Below, one piece after another: positions 1 through 11,009 of a DNA stretch of 64,000 nucleotides (positions are counted from its first letter, which is position 1; each line of letters starts with the position of its first letter). The DNA is taken from assembly GCA_013115125.1 (NCBI GenBank), contig JABANN010000083.1, forward strand, positions 1 to 64,000, in the 5' to 3' direction. Both the position numbers and the translations under genes were made by a program. The notes beneath the pieces are model-generated. The model searched no databases, had not been told where the DNA came from, and saw only the letters and a list, made by a program, of their open reading frames with translations. The stretch is from Perkinsus olseni (taxonomy: Eukaryota > Perkinsozoa > Perkinsida).

Positions 1-1138
1 TCTATACGTTTGGTTGCTTCTGAGTTGCAGTACATCTTTTGGGTCGGGTTCACTACGCGAGTAATCCTGACATGGTGTGTGCGGCCCGGGCGAGCGCGAA
101 AGTTTGTGCAGGTTGTGGCACCCGATGACTGGCTAGCGAGCTAGTCGTGGCGTAATATATGGAAGCGTTGGTGGATGTGTGAAGAAGTGTTAGAGCTCTT
201 TCCCATCGCTCTCATTCCCTTGACGTTGGGGGACCCGGAGTGGCTCGGGGTTTTGGAGTTTGATGGTCTTGACCTCATCTCCTTTCCCTAGCTACTCCCG
301 GGTCTGCATTCGCGAATCCGGTCTCGAGGAGGTGTCCCCTCTCGCGGGTTCTGGTTTCGCGTATGCCTCTCCCAACCTCAGCGTCTATGGGTGTCCCGCC
401 CTCAGAGATCCTTCCACCGCCAACCGCCATTGAAATTCATTCCCGGGCAGCATTGCGTTCTACAACGGTTTCAGCGACGTGACCTTGTCGAGTGCTGATG
501 AGCCGTGACACGACATGATGGATCCAATTTCACATCGCTAGATCGATATTGAGAAAAGCTTTCACACTTCCATGCAGCCCCCGCTTCTAGGTCGTCAGTA
601 AGCCATTGCGTCCACGTTCTTGAAGACCATGATTCGCTCTCTCAATCGTGCAGAATCGGACATGCTACGGACCCAACCCAGCAGACAGTCGTAGCGTGAC
701 GCCACACTTCAACGCACAACGAAAAATAGAAAACTCATATGCCGAGATGGCCGCCACGTAAAGCAGCCGTGCGTTCCCTTGGAGCGACTCTGCTACCATC
801 GCTCGTGGGATTTTCTTCTTTGCTCAGGGTCGCTATCGGCGGTGGCAAATACCTGGCACGGACATAAACTTCATGCCATAGAGCGGCTCCACGCATGCGC
901 AAGGCACGGCGCAGGCAGCGCAATGTGCTGAGCGCATGCGTGCCCTCCGTGATCCGGTCGGTTCGGAAAGGCCTTGTTCTGCTTAGCTTCAGTCGCAGGG
1001 TATTAGGCAGTAGGGCATGGATTCTATTGCATGCATGAGTAGTACAGACTGAGCGTCTCGGGATAGGGTTCAGATGGGGGGGGATTCGGGTTGAGGCGGA
1101 CTAGTACTGGGACCACCGAGCGTACTCTTCTTTGTCCC
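1..1138. other. Upstream intergenic stretch, no gene recognised
   Basis: No reading frame here has protein-like composition or pairs with plausible splice sites. From about 1,085 the DNA becomes nearly identical to 4,865 onward, so the last part belongs to the duplicated promoter and leader of the CCCH genes. Both leaders also carry a loosely similar CGCATGCGCAAGGCA-type word (about 895 and 4,712). Confidence 0.5.
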
Positions 1139-1163
1139 TCTGCTACAGATATTTTGTTAACTT
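1139..1163 (+). promoter_or_regulatory. Acceptor-like AG and 15-nt leader before CCCH gene 1
   Basis: A pyrimidine-rich tract ends in CTGCTACAG at 1,148, and the ATG follows 15 nt later. The same arrangement precedes the other two CCCH genes, although none of them shows an internal intron. A spliced-leader acceptor is my inference; a 5'-UTR intron acceptor is the alternative. Confidence 0.45.
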
Positions 1164-1928
1164 ATGGTGACGGCGTTCGCTATGAAATGGGTTCCACCAT
1201 CTGTTGAGTACGATGATAACGAGCTTTACTTGGCCGCTAATAGTCCACTGCGTCCCGCATCCTCCTCATCGTCCGGCGTCACCAAAGAGCACTTCTACAA
1301 GACGAAACTCTGCGTCTTTCACGCCCTTCAAGGACGTTGCATACACGGTAACAACTGTACCTATGCCCACGGTATGGATGATCTGGTGTCAACGGATGGT
1401 TTGCTGGTGTCTCCTCCTCTTCCTAGTGGCAATTGTAGATTTGCTGGTTCAACTGCAAACGAAACTGAGATCTACAGTGATCTTCCACCGAAACTCGGGT
1501 TGGCCGACATCCATGAAGGAGAGGATCAGTATGGTTCACGGAGGTTCCGCCGTCGTCAATCACCTCGCTCGTCCAAGACTCCAAGAGCAGGTCGAGATGG
1601 ACGGAGAGCTTTGAGGCGTGCAAGACCAAAGCCATCTACAGGAAGACCATGGAACGCCCCGCAAATTCAAGGGCTTCTACCCGCTGAAGATTTACTTGTC
1701 GGATCTCGCTCGACCCTTGGCGAGGAGAGTCTTCTTTCTCACACTTCTGCCTATCCCACAGGCAATGGTGAGCTCACTGGCAGCTACATGCATGAACTGT
1801 TCCCTGGTAGGGAAGAAGGTTCTCCAGCTGCTGCTCATAATGCCGAGCTCTCTCGAGGTGGACATGTTACATCAGAATTCTTGGTCGAAGTTCTGCAGCT
1901 GCTCGACGACTGCTCTAGGCCTCGCTAG
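1164..1928 (+). CDS. CCCH zinc-finger protein, copy 1
   Basis: Intact single-exon gene of 254 aa. It has one C-x8-C-x5-C-x3-H finger (C50, C59, C65, H69) directly after the lead YKTKLC, the arrangement of TIS11/tristetraprolin-type RNA-binding fingers. These usually come in pairs; here there is only one. Residues 75-170 are Ser/Arg/Pro-rich and probably disordered. The C-terminus (about 175-254) ends in a hydrophobic helix-like segment, SEFLVEVLQLLDDC. Binding to mRNA AU-rich elements is inferred from the family. The gene is the first of three same-strand copies, and copy 2 at 4,942 is nearly identical in residues 1-72 and 175-254 but strongly divergent between them. Confidence 0.85.
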   Translation: MVTAFAMKWVPPSVEYDDNELYLAANSPLRPASSSSSGVTKEHFYKTKLCVFHALQGRCIHGNNCTYAHGMDDLVSTDGLLVSPPLPSGNCRFAGSTANETEIYSDLPPKLGLADIHEGEDQYGSRRFRRRQSPRSSKTPRAGRDGRRALRRARPKPSTGRPWNAPQIQGLLPAEDLLVGSRSTLGEESLLSHTSAYPTGNGELTGSYMHELFPGREEGSPAAAHNAELSRGGHVTSEFLVEVLQLLDDCSRPR

Positions 1929-3537
1929 CTTTACTTATGGTCAAGTGATCGTAGCTTTCACTGGTATTCTACCATAATAATAACATCGGGTAAAGATTGG
2001 CGAGCTGTGATTTATGCGCTTAACGCAACCTGTACTATTGCCATTCGTTCCGGCCGGGCCGCTAGCAGTACTTTTGGCCCCCCTCTGGGCTACGTTGTTT
2101 ATGTTTCGTTATTCCACTCAAGTAGCCCTCCATATCTCATCGTCTTATGTCAACAGGCTGATAAGTTGTGCGCTCTTAATTCCGTACGCGGCAACTCAGG
2201 CAAAGTGGGGCCCTTGACGATTTAGGCCCTCCTGTCTTAGAACAGCAGTAAGTATATTTGAGCCATTCCCGCTACGCTTACTATTGTCATTTTTCCTGCC
2301 TCCAGAGCACATCGTCAGTAGATTAGGTTTTGCTCCGCATGCCTGAGAGCCCGAATCGATGTTGCGAGGCATTTATCTGTTCGACGCCCGGACTCCGGTC
2401 ATCCAAGGCGGTTACTGGGCTTGGTAGCTGTTTCCTCCTTTCACATTGCTAGGGCCTTGAAACCCGTCATGGGTTTGCTTCCGCAAGCTAGACACGAGGT
2501 CCGGGTAGTTGGTCTCGATGCCAGAATTTTACAACCTTCACATTTTGAAATGATACACTCTTTCTCTGGTCAACAAGTTGGTAGTTGCTTTCTAGTTATC
2601 TTAAGGGTGAGTACCCGTATCCTATGATAATAGCCTTCATGAGTGTTGCGAGGGACCGAACGAAACTCGAGGCCGTTCACTGACTGACGAGCAAAAAGGG
2701 GTCGATTCGATTTGCCATATGACGTGAGAACTGTAAGACTATCCTGGACGCAAAGGCACGCCGCCCTTCTTTTAGACCTTCGCATCGCCGTGCCGACTCC
2801 TACACCTCAACGAAGATTCATTCGGCTTGAGTGCGATCAAATCCACGTTAATGGGTCGAGGAGTCGCATCGAAGAGGGCCTCAAAGAGGTTCATGCCGCG
2901 ATCACCCACCCTTGCGCGAAAGCGGTATCGCCAGTGTTCCAGAAGTGACATGCTGCTGAAAGGCATATGACTCTCGCGCAACTAACACTCTCATCACCAG
3001 TGGATCCTTTCACACCGGTCTCTCGTGACCAACCTGTAAATCTGCAACTATCAGAAGCGCAGCTATGAGCTGCTATGGCCGACCGCTCTCACCCTGCGCT
3101 TGAAGGGGGGCACAACTTCTTTGATGTCCGCGAGCCGACGAAGAATGTCTGCCTCGCTGCTGCGTCTTCGTCAGCTTGCCGCGATCTTATCCTGGCGCGA
3201 AATAGATGAGTGCCTTGTCTGGCACTATAGGGGCACATGCCCGTCCCACATAACTCAAGATCGCTCCTTTCCCGTTTGAATGTTTGAATTCTTGTGAACG
3301 TTATCATCTGCTGATTCGGCGGTAATTTCGGCGGCTTTTCACCTCTCACTCGCTACATGGTCCTTGACGAGGGAATGAGGCCACTATGCTATTACGGAAA
3401 TCAGGGCGACATGAGGGAGCACCCAGATACTGGCCCGGTACTCCAATTGCTCAACCTGTCGTTCTCACACCGCGAGACATGGTAACCTCATTTTCGCATG
3501 TCGCGACTTCTTCGCAGCAGACCGTATATTCGCTTTG
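1929..3537. other. Intergenic; 3' flank of CCCH gene 1, then nothing recognised
   Basis: The first 180 bp or so resemble the 3' flank of CCCH copy 2 at 5,704, so the duplicated block extends past the stop codon. The rest (about 2,120-3,537) holds only short open frames on both strands with no family likeness and no convincing splice pairs. Confidence 0.45.
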
Positions 3538-4440
3538 GGAGTCGACGTCGAGTATCCCTATCGAGCGTCAGTCTTGCGTTGTTATCATTAGTTCTGTTCG
3601 AAGGTCGAGGTAGATTCCTTGGCAAGCTTCGATGCTACGCTGGCTACCACTGACAGCCTACCAGTGACTAACTTAGGTCTTGTGCCAGGGAAGTGTGCGC
3701 ACTATAGAGACGACAAACTCCCATCGCTGCTGAGTACCCCCCCCCCTTGCTCTTTGTGCGCCTTTGTTCGCTGTGCGTCCGTAAGTCCCAGCTGACGCAT
3801 GCGTTCCTCGTCATGCTCTCGAACATACATTCACCCGGGATCCTCAAAGAGATCAGTTTACTCGTACTTTAAGACCCGTCTCAAATAGCCACACTCTACT
3901 GAGTTATAGTGCATGTGTGACTCGGGTGAGTCCTGGTCCAGGGAGTCAGCACGCAGGCCGTGGGCCTCCACGACTCCTGGACATCCGCGGCCTGCGTGCT
4001 GACTTCGGGACAGGAGGTTCTTCTTTGAGGAGCAAGAAGTTTCCTGACAACTCGCATGTACTCGCCGGAGCTCTAGAACCTTTTCAGAAATACCTCCCAA
4101 GGCGAAGGACGCATCAAGAACGAGACCCTCATTGTTACCAAGCGAGGTTCGTCTACGGCGGCCTAGATGCATCGCTGAGCTGCTGGACAGAGGACTTCAT
4201 GCTCCCTGAGGTGTGCTGCACCGTACGCAATCACTACCGCGGCTCCTACGCCTGTTAGGAGCACTTCGCCCTGGCCAGCAACGTCGAGCAACATCGCACT
4301 TTTGAGAGATGCTGTATGGCTGTCGACTCTACCAGGCGGTTCCGTAATCTCGGCGACGCTGTAGAGACATTCGCCTTCGACCACAGAGGAGGATGGATCA
4401 GACGCGACTGAACAACAACCGGGCCCTATCTATAGTGGAA
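3538..4440 (+). pseudogene. Broken copy of the PAN/CW-CC cysteine-rich gene
   Basis: The block matches 10,438-11,650 in pieces: 3,538-3,655 with 10,441-10,555, about 3,980-4,060 with 10,600-10,690, and 4,075-4,420 with 11,265-11,630. Roughly 570 bp, including the whole PAN-like half, is missing. The remaining reading frame from DPHCYQARFVY reaches CTVRNHYRGSYAC and then meets TAG at 4,256-4,258, where the other copy has TGG (Trp). Similarity continues for 150 bp beyond this stop, so the nonsense change is recent or the downstream sequence drifts slowly. It lies just upstream of CCCH copy 2. Confidence 0.75.
3944..4004. repeat. Perfect 17-bp inverted repeat (hairpin) in the pseudogene
   Basis: AGTCAGCACGCAGGCCG at 3,944-3,960 is followed 27 bp later by its exact reverse complement at 3,988-4,004. 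The equivalent region of the better copy (about 10,600) contains only an imperfect version of the right arm, so the palindrome arose or was perfected in this copy. Confidence 0.85.
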
Positions 4441-4916
4441 TAGTTTTGGGTTCACCATTATGATCTCGAAGATACGTTTCGGTGCTGACGACGGGATTCA
4501 AAATTGTTTGGTGAAGCTAGCGTGGTTGTGCGCCGGCCATCAGCGAGTAGGTTGGTAACCCGTGCCGACCTGGACATCAACCAGATACCCCGACCTGAGC
4601 GGGCGCATCAATGCCCCTCAACTGGGGGCTGCACCATAGCTAAACCCATACGAGATCGAACGCAAGGCCCTGAATCAACCGGAATCCTTGGCCCGGAATG
4701 GGGGCACGCACGCATGCGCAAGGCAGCGACGTATGCGTGCGAGAACCATGAACTCCGACGGGGGCGTCTCGGAATTCGTGGCCGTACGCGACGGATCTGA
4801 CACTGTACAAGCCACACTGTGGATGAGTGGCCCGGGATAGGGTTCCGTCAGGGGGTAGGGCTCAGGCAATCAGGCGGACTAGTGCTGGGACCACCGAGCG
4901 TACTCTTCTTTATCTC

Positions 4917-4941
4917 TCTGCTACAGGTATTTTGTTAACTT
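4917..4941 (+). promoter_or_regulatory. Acceptor-like AG and 15-nt leader before CCCH gene 2
   Basis: TCTCTGCTACAG ends at 4,926 and the ATG is at 4,942. The leader differs from that of copy 1 at one position near the AG. It is read as a candidate trans-splice or 5'-UTR splice acceptor. Confidence 0.45.
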
Positions 4942-5703
4942 ATGGTGACGGCGTTCGCTATGAAATGGGTTCCACCATCTGTTGAGTACGATGATAACGA
5001 GCTTTACTTGGCCGCTAATAGTCCACTGCGTCCCGCATCCTCCTCATCGTCCGGCGTCACCAAAGAGCACTTCTACAAGACGAAACTCTGCGTCTTTTAC
5101 GCTCTCCAAGGGTATTGCATACACGGTAACAACTGTACCTATGCCCACGGTGTGGAGGATCTGGTATCAGCCAACGCGTTGCTCGCTTCTCCTCCGCTCC
5201 CCCCTTGCTGGAGCAGATTTGCTGATTCAACCGAAGGCGAGTCTGAGGTCTGCAAAGCTGGACTTTCGGCACCCAGGTTGACCGAATCCCAGGAGGGGAA
5301 TCAGAGCGCTGCAGGGTGGTTCGACCGCGGACAGCGATCTCGCTCAGCTGAGACTACTGGAGCAGGTGGCACTGAACAAAGAACTTTGGAGCTTTCGAGA
5401 TCGAAGCCATCCTCAGGAAGGCGATGGACCACCCCGCAAATTCGTGGGCGCCTAGCGGCTCAGGATCTGCTTATCGGATCTCGCTCGACCCTTGGCGAGG
5501 AGAGTCTTCTTTCTCACACTTCTGCCTATCCAACAGGCAATGGTGAGCTCACTGGCAGCTACATGCATGAACTGTTCCCTGGTAGGGAAGAAGGTTCTCC
5601 AGCTGCTGCTGATAATGCCGAGCTCTCTCGAGGTGGACATGTTACATCAGAATTCTTGGTCGAAGTTCTGCAGCTGCTCGACGACTGCTCTAGGCCTCGC
5701 TAG
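4942..5703 (+). CDS. CCCH zinc-finger protein, copy 2
   Basis: Intact single exon of 253 aa with the same finger spacing as copy 1 (C50, C59, C65, H69). The two copies share essentially the same N-terminal 72 residues, with only a few changes in and after the finger, and a C-terminal block of about 80 residues with one or two differences. Residues 75-170 are aligned only loosely, with substitutions, charge changes and small indels. Identical flanks around a divergent middle are unexpected for simple duplication and drift, and point to gene conversion of the ends or selection on the linker. Function as an RNA-binding regulator is inferred from the finger. Confidence 0.85.
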   Translation: MVTAFAMKWVPPSVEYDDNELYLAANSPLRPASSSSSGVTKEHFYKTKLCVFYALQGYCIHGNNCTYAHGVEDLVSANALLASPPLPPCWSRFADSTEGESEVCKAGLSAPRLTESQEGNQSAAGWFDRGQRSRSAETTGAGGTEQRTLELSRSKPSSGRRWTTPQIRGRLAAQDLLIGSRSTLGEESLLSHTSAYPTGNGELTGSYMHELFPGREEGSPAAADNAELSRGGHVTSEFLVEVLQLLDDCSRPR

Positions 5704-6612
5704 CTTTACTTATGGTCAAGTAATCGTAGCTTTCACTGGTATTCTACCAACACAATAACATCGGATAGGGATTGGCGAGTTGTGATTTATGCGCTTAACG
5801 CAGTCTGCACTATTGCTATTCGTTCCGGCCGGGCCGCTAGAAGTGTCCTCGATCCCTCTGGGCTACGTTGTTTATGTTCCCTTCTTCAGTCCAACTAGCC
5901 TCCTGAGTCTTATCGTCCGCTTTCAATGGCCGGATAATATAAGTTAGTTGTATTCTCTCCCTATGTGGCAATTGTGACCGGGTCGGGTCGTCATCAATAG
6001 AAGGCCTTTCTACCCTTCTCTTTTTTTCATTTTTTCTCGTTCGTTAAGGTCTTATTCTTCGCTCTTCGTCTCTCATCATTGATAGCATAGGTTCTAGTCC
6101 GTACACTTCAGTCAGGCTCAATGCTCAGAGCGGCACTCACTATAGCTTCGCCGAGACCGGATGCCGTCCACTCAGTGGATGGTCTCCCTTGTAGTCTCCT
6201 CTCACATTGAAAGATAGCCCCTGACTATTCTGTTAGAGTCCTGCACAAGCCCTTTGTGGGTTTTGTAGGATTTGCAGGATTCCAGAAGTGTCGGTGATCA
6301 GATTCTGGCAACTGTGGCGTCCATTGTTCGGATAAGAAATTATCTTCTACTCGACAAGCTGCGAGTTGTCTTTTAGCGGATGTTAATTCGGGATTCGTCT
6401 TTCCGAGAACTGCTCGTCGGTTTGCGGGAAGTCGTTCCTCGGGCGATGGCTATTGATCTCGCTTAGAGACCGATTCGCGGAATTCATTATACTAAAGCTC
6501 ATTTTTAGGGCCGATTTAGCCTATAGTCGATTAGCTCTTTAAATCGGTATTAGATTCCCGTTGGTGTCCGATTGGCGCTAACGGCTCCCTCGAGTTGAGT
6601 GAGTTAGAAGTT
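5704..6612. other. Intergenic between CCCH genes 2 and 3
   Basis: About the first 180 bp repeat the 3' flank of CCCH gene 1. The rest is pyrimidine-rich in places (a T/C tract near 6,018-6,042) with no coding signal that I can support. Confidence 0.45.
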
Positions 6613-6630
6613 CTGTCTTTCAGTTGAGCT
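6613..6630 (+). promoter_or_regulatory. Acceptor-like AG and 7-nt leader before CCCH gene 3
   Basis: TTCTGTCTTTCAG ends at 6,623, seven nucleotides before the ATG at 6,631. It is the clearest of the three acceptor-like sites in this cluster and is unlikely to serve a coding intron, because no upstream exon is visible. Confidence 0.5.
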
Positions 6631-7359
6631 ATGAATCTCTTTTCGGTCAGGTCGCCGCCGCAGCCTTCGTCACCTTCTCACGCAATCGAACGGCGCGGCT
6701 CTGGTCGAAAGGCGAAGCTCTGCGTTCACCATTTTCGCAACAGTCACTGCGTCTTTGGTCGGAGGTGTAAATTTGCGCATACTTTGGAAGATCTGGAAAA
6801 CCAGGATGCTCTTCTGGAGAATCCCACACGGACGACAACACCCGAGACAGCTTTACTTCTACCCACAGGCTTATGCGTGGAACCGGGGGATCGCGGTATC
6901 AACCCGCTCTTCTCTCCGCCTGGAATACCTGGTGAAGGTCCTTCGCCTCCTCTGGCCGGCCTCTTTGTCACTTATGGTCGCTCGAAGTGCTCTCCATTCA
7001 TCTTGGAGCGACAACGACAACAACAGCGGCAAGAAGTACAGCAACACCGACTTCAGCGGCCGATGTGCTCTGAAAAACCTCGCTCGGAGGCGTCGACACT
7101 CGATTTGCCACGTCGAACTTCATCGCTGCGCGATGTGGGAGATACTCCACTTCGTCGACTGAGCAACTTGAGACGGGAAGATATGCCGGGAGATGGGAGC
7201 CCACTTTTAGGCGAGGTTGCCGCCGAGGGCTACTCGTTCTCTGGGACAAGGGCAGAGAGTTCGGAAAGGATTGACGATGATGATGATGACGAGATAGTCG
7301 CGGAAATATTCGCCTGTATCGAGAAGATTAATCTACTTGATTCGTCTTTTGGGACTTGA
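6631..7359 (+). CDS. CCCH zinc-finger protein, divergent copy 3
   Basis: Single exon, 242 aa, one finger of the same C-x8-C-x5-C-x3-H type (C31, C40, C46, H50) following RKAKLC and closing with KFAHTLEDL, clearly related to the AHGMDDL and AHGVEDL of copies 1 and 2. The middle is Gln/Arg/Ser/Pro-rich. The C-terminus has an Asp run coded by a GAT repeat (about residues 212-217), then EIVAEIFACIEKINLLDSS, which resembles the SEFLVEVLQLLDDC end of the other copies. It is an older duplicate, since nucleotide similarity to copies 1 and 2 is not obvious. Confidence 0.85.
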   Translation: MNLFSVRSPPQPSSPSHAIERRGSGRKAKLCVHHFRNSHCVFGRRCKFAHTLEDLENQDALLENPTRTTTPETALLLPTGLCVEPGDRGINPLFSPPGIPGEGPSPPLAGLFVTYGRSKCSPFILERQRQQQRQEVQQHRLQRPMCSEKPRSEASTLDLPRRTSSLRDVGDTPLRRLSNLRREDMPGDGSPLLGEVAAEGYSFSGTRAESSERIDDDDDDEIVAEIFACIEKINLLDSSFGT

Positions 7360-8796
7360 TCCCCATTATTGTGGTCACTTTGTGATTGGCGCGGCGTTAT
7401 TGCCGTTGCAGCTTCGGAAATGCTGGCGATACCTATAAAAGGTAACCAATTTTTCACCGTTTATTGTATTATTAAAAGTATTTGATTTACGTGGGTTGGC
7501 GTGAGCTGCTATCGGCACATTATCCAGTTCACATGTACTTCCGTACCACGACATTCATCTTGGCATCACCTACATGCCTTATTCGTTTCATTCTCGTATG
7601 CGTTAAGATTCACGCCCGCAGTGAGTCCGTTCGCAGTGTCATTCAAGCTCGGCGATGTAATGCCGGAAAGCCTATGGGGCGAGACCTTCGAGAGCACCTG
7701 TCAGTGCTTGCGAAGGACGCTTCTCGCCCCTGTGAGCGTGTATGGCAAACTCATTTCGGTCTTTTGTTTCCCTCTTTTCGTTGAAGATTCCTCATCAGTA
7801 ATTGTAAAACTTGATTGAGGAGATGGATACGAGGTCACTAATTGTATCCATTTCGAAAGCTATCTTGAGTTACTAGTAGCCGACAGATAGCTTGTGAACC
7901 ATCCTCTCATCTCTCCTCTTTAGGATCAATCTGGGTGAGCAGAATCCGGTCCATTCGAGGCGATGCCACCAGGAGGCCCTTCCCGTTTTTAGCGAGGTGA
8001 GTCATGAACTACGCGAACGTGCTGTGACGAAAGTGCACTGTGAAACTTCCGTTTCACTGTTCCATGCCGATGATGTGTACGGTCCTCGCAGTACGTAAGG
8101 TGTTTGAAATTGGTAACGTACGAGTTGACAATGTAACGGTGTACTGGTGGACGGAAACTAGTGGACCAGGGGAGTGTGTCGCTGTGGGCCCCTTTTCAGC
8201 AGTTCATACTGAAGCCTCTCGAATGCCGTCGAGAAACGTGGTTTCGTGCGGACCGAGGTCCAAGCTACGATGGAAGGGAACAGTTGACCATTTTTGGCAT
8301 CTCTCATCGATCTTACACTCGCACCTGTGAGTGTTGTGTTACGAGTGGCGCTGGTTCAGGGTGGCCCAGTGCGCGGAGAGCCGCCCTCCTTCTTGGAGAG
8401 GATCTCTAGAAGCTTCATTCCGCTTGGAGAGGGATCTCAAACCAGCGTGATCTCCCTAGGATAATGTTCGATTCATTTTCCCCAGGGGCGTCGACTGCGT
8501 AGCTTGTCGATGAAAACTTCTCCTCAATGACTGTCCCTTTTTCGGCACCACCAGAACGAGCGTTTGGCCGATTCGACAATAACGACCATAAAGTTGTTCA
8601 TGATTATCCGGTAGGCTTCGTCATCGGCTTAGATCTGCTACGTCATCGACCGAATCAGGAGATCATCTCCGCAGCCCCAGGCCGTGTTGAACAGCCTGAT
8701 CTCGAATACGCTGGATTGTATAAAAGTCAACAGCCTCTGAAGGAGTCACGGAGGTGCCATTCCTTTGGGCGAGCTTCGCGAGGGATCTTCTGTCAG
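7360..8796. other. Intergenic or unseen 5' exons of the sugar transporter
   Basis: The stretch upstream of the transporter exon at 8,797 should contain its start codon, probably in one further exon. An open frame with a real ATG at 8,527 is possible but lacks hydrophobic character, and I cannot connect it. The rest shows nothing recognisable. Confidence 0.35.
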
Positions 8797-10424
8797 AAGT
8801 CGCCATCTGGGTAGAGTGGCAACAGCTGCCGTCGCGCTTTTGTCTCTCTACACCTTCCTCGATGCCAATAAGGCGGTGATGGTGTATTGGAGCTACAGCG
8901 CTCGCAGTCCCGAGGAGAGGTAGATGGGACGCCTCCCAGATGGGCATCGTCGTTCGATTCTACCAGTTCATGTGAGGGAGCTCCTTAAATCTCCCTTTGA
9001 AATGCATCAGGCCGATTTCTAATTAGTTGAGTGAGAGGTCGAGGGCGTCGACACCACCTGTCGCGTCGTGGCCAACTCGGGAGGCCTCGGTTGCAGCTGT
9101 CTTTCCCCGGGGTCGATAAACGGAAGATTATCATCGTCAGTTAAGAGCCCTCATCCGCTATGTAGGTACTCAGCAGGGTCACTTGTCCTCGCGGAGAATA
9201 TACTCTCCCTCGTGGCTTCCGTGGGCATATCCTTCGCGTGCCTTGGCCCAAGCCAGTGCCGCTCGATGTGGTCTACTCAGTATTTCTTCCGACTCGTCCC
9301 CAGTGCTCTGTGCTTCACGCTGGCACGAGTGAGACGATCAATTTTGCGGCGCGTGACGGACAGTTTGGTCTCTCAGATTCTGGGCATGCGGGCCCTCCAG
9401 TACATAGACGCCGGCACATTGAAGGTGATGTCCCAAGCCGCCCTTCCCACCAATGCAGTCCTCTCTAGCCTGCTGATGGGCACCAAGTCGGTGGTGGGAA
9501 CCACGCGCTTCGGCGAGCTCTCACCCGTCTTTGTATTCCTGGCTACTGACGTCTCTCCTTCTTGGACTTCGAAGACTCCTCCTGGTCCGTGACAGGCCCC
9601 CTGTCCTTTGAGACGATCTCAACACTTGCATATTCAACGGCCAGGAGAGGCCTCTGGAGCATCCCAACGCACGCCACGTACCTCGCTTCCGTTGAAACGC
9701 ATCGTCCATGCAGGCCTGGAAATCACCTCTCTCACACTCGTGAAGAGTAGCTGGCGTCTTGTCCATGGGCCTCGCGGATGAGCGAGGAAGATCCATTCGC
9801 TTATGTGCAGATACTCGTCCACACAGTGGCAATGCCTCTTCCTCGTTTTCGTTACTACAGCCGGTTTCTACGAGATTCGAGTATCAGAGGACCGCGAGTT
9901 GACAAGAATCAGTCAGGGGCTGCCTCTCTTCTTAGCGACATTATTATTCACCAGCCTCGGTGCCGTCTACTCTGAGAAATGTATCAAAGCTGGAGGCAAT
10001 GCTCCCTTTTATCATCAGAAAGTCAGCTCAGCTCACGCCCTTCACGCCAGTCCACTGTACTTTGTTTCAGGCCATGCTGTCTTTGGCAAGCTGTCTCTGT
10101 GTGGGGCTCCTCCTGGGCATGGCCCCTGTGATTGATGGTGACGCTACCCGCAAGTTAGATCACCTTTTTGATCACTGGGATGGGCGCACCGTTGTTGCTC
10201 TCGTGTCCTGGACCCTATCCAGTTGGACAGCCGGCATCGTCGTCAAGCGGTTGTCAGTTGTCCTGAAGAACGTCGCTCAGTGCGTAGCGATACTGATAAC
10301 ATATTTTGCAACTAACATTTTCTTGCTCAACGAGATCCCTTCGTTCGCTACTGTTCTCCTGGCCTGTGCGGTACTGCAATCATCGGTCATGTACGTTTCG
10401 ACTATACTAGCTAAAAATAAGTGA
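8797..10424 (+). CDS. Nucleotide-sugar transporter (SLC35A/UDP-Gal translocator type), 5 exons
   Basis: The exons I can join are about 8,797-8,919, 9,166-9,328, 9,377-9,486, 9,811-10,021 and 10,071-10,424. Introns are 246, 48, 324 and 49 bp, all GT-AG and all phase-consistent; reading straight through would wrongly look frameshifted. The product is about 320 aa with family landmarks in order: a first helix ending in YWSYSARS, then SLVLAENILSLVAS, LQYIDAGTLKVMSQ, LLMGTKYSSTQW (created by the third junction), GAVYSEKCIK, and AGIVVKRLSVVLKN near the end. Proteins of this family move UDP- or CMP-sugars into the Golgi; the substrate cannot be told. The true start codon lies upstream and was not found. 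Confidence 0.8.
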
Positions 10425-11009
10425 CAACGACAGGTGACGGGAGTCGACGTCGAGTATCCTTATCGAACGTCAGCCTTGTGTTGTCATCATGAGTTCTGTT
10501 CGAAGGTCGGGGTAGATTCCTTGGCAAATCTCGATGCTACGCTGGCTACCATTGATCAACCTATATCTTGTGGCAGCGAAGGGAACGACTCGCGTGCGTC
10601 CAGGAGATCCGCTGCCTGCTTGCGCACTTCGAAACATGAAAGTCCATTCGCTGAGGAACAAGACGTTACCCGTCAACTCGGATATACTCGCCCAATCACC
10701 GGGACTATGCGCTCGGATTTGCGGGGAGTAGCCGTTGCTGATTTGAGTCTGGCCAACAACGAGACCTCTCAGGTACGATGCATCTTGCGCGTACTGGAGC
10801 GTCCAACTGTCCCGTCTCGTATCGTCAATCCACATGGAAGACAGCCCAACGATGTGCATCATACATTTGAAGACTCAGCAGACTCGACCTGTAGGTCTCG
10901 ACCGTCGCCTTCCCCTTCGGCTATCTCACCATTATGACTCAGTTTCATTTCGCCTTTCAGACCTTGTGGTGGACAAGCCATCGGCCTGAGGAAGGCGTTG
11001 TTAGCGGTC

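Noticed and set aside
9068-10424. Sugar transporter read as a frameshifted pseudogene
   Set aside because: Four GT-AG introns restore a single frame with consistent phases and family motifs, so no frameshift is needed.
10434-10937. Plus-strand 167-codon open frame after the transporter
   Set aside because: The matching DNA in the broken copy (3,538-4,060) does not keep the frame, and composition is not protein-like; treated as flank or 5' region.
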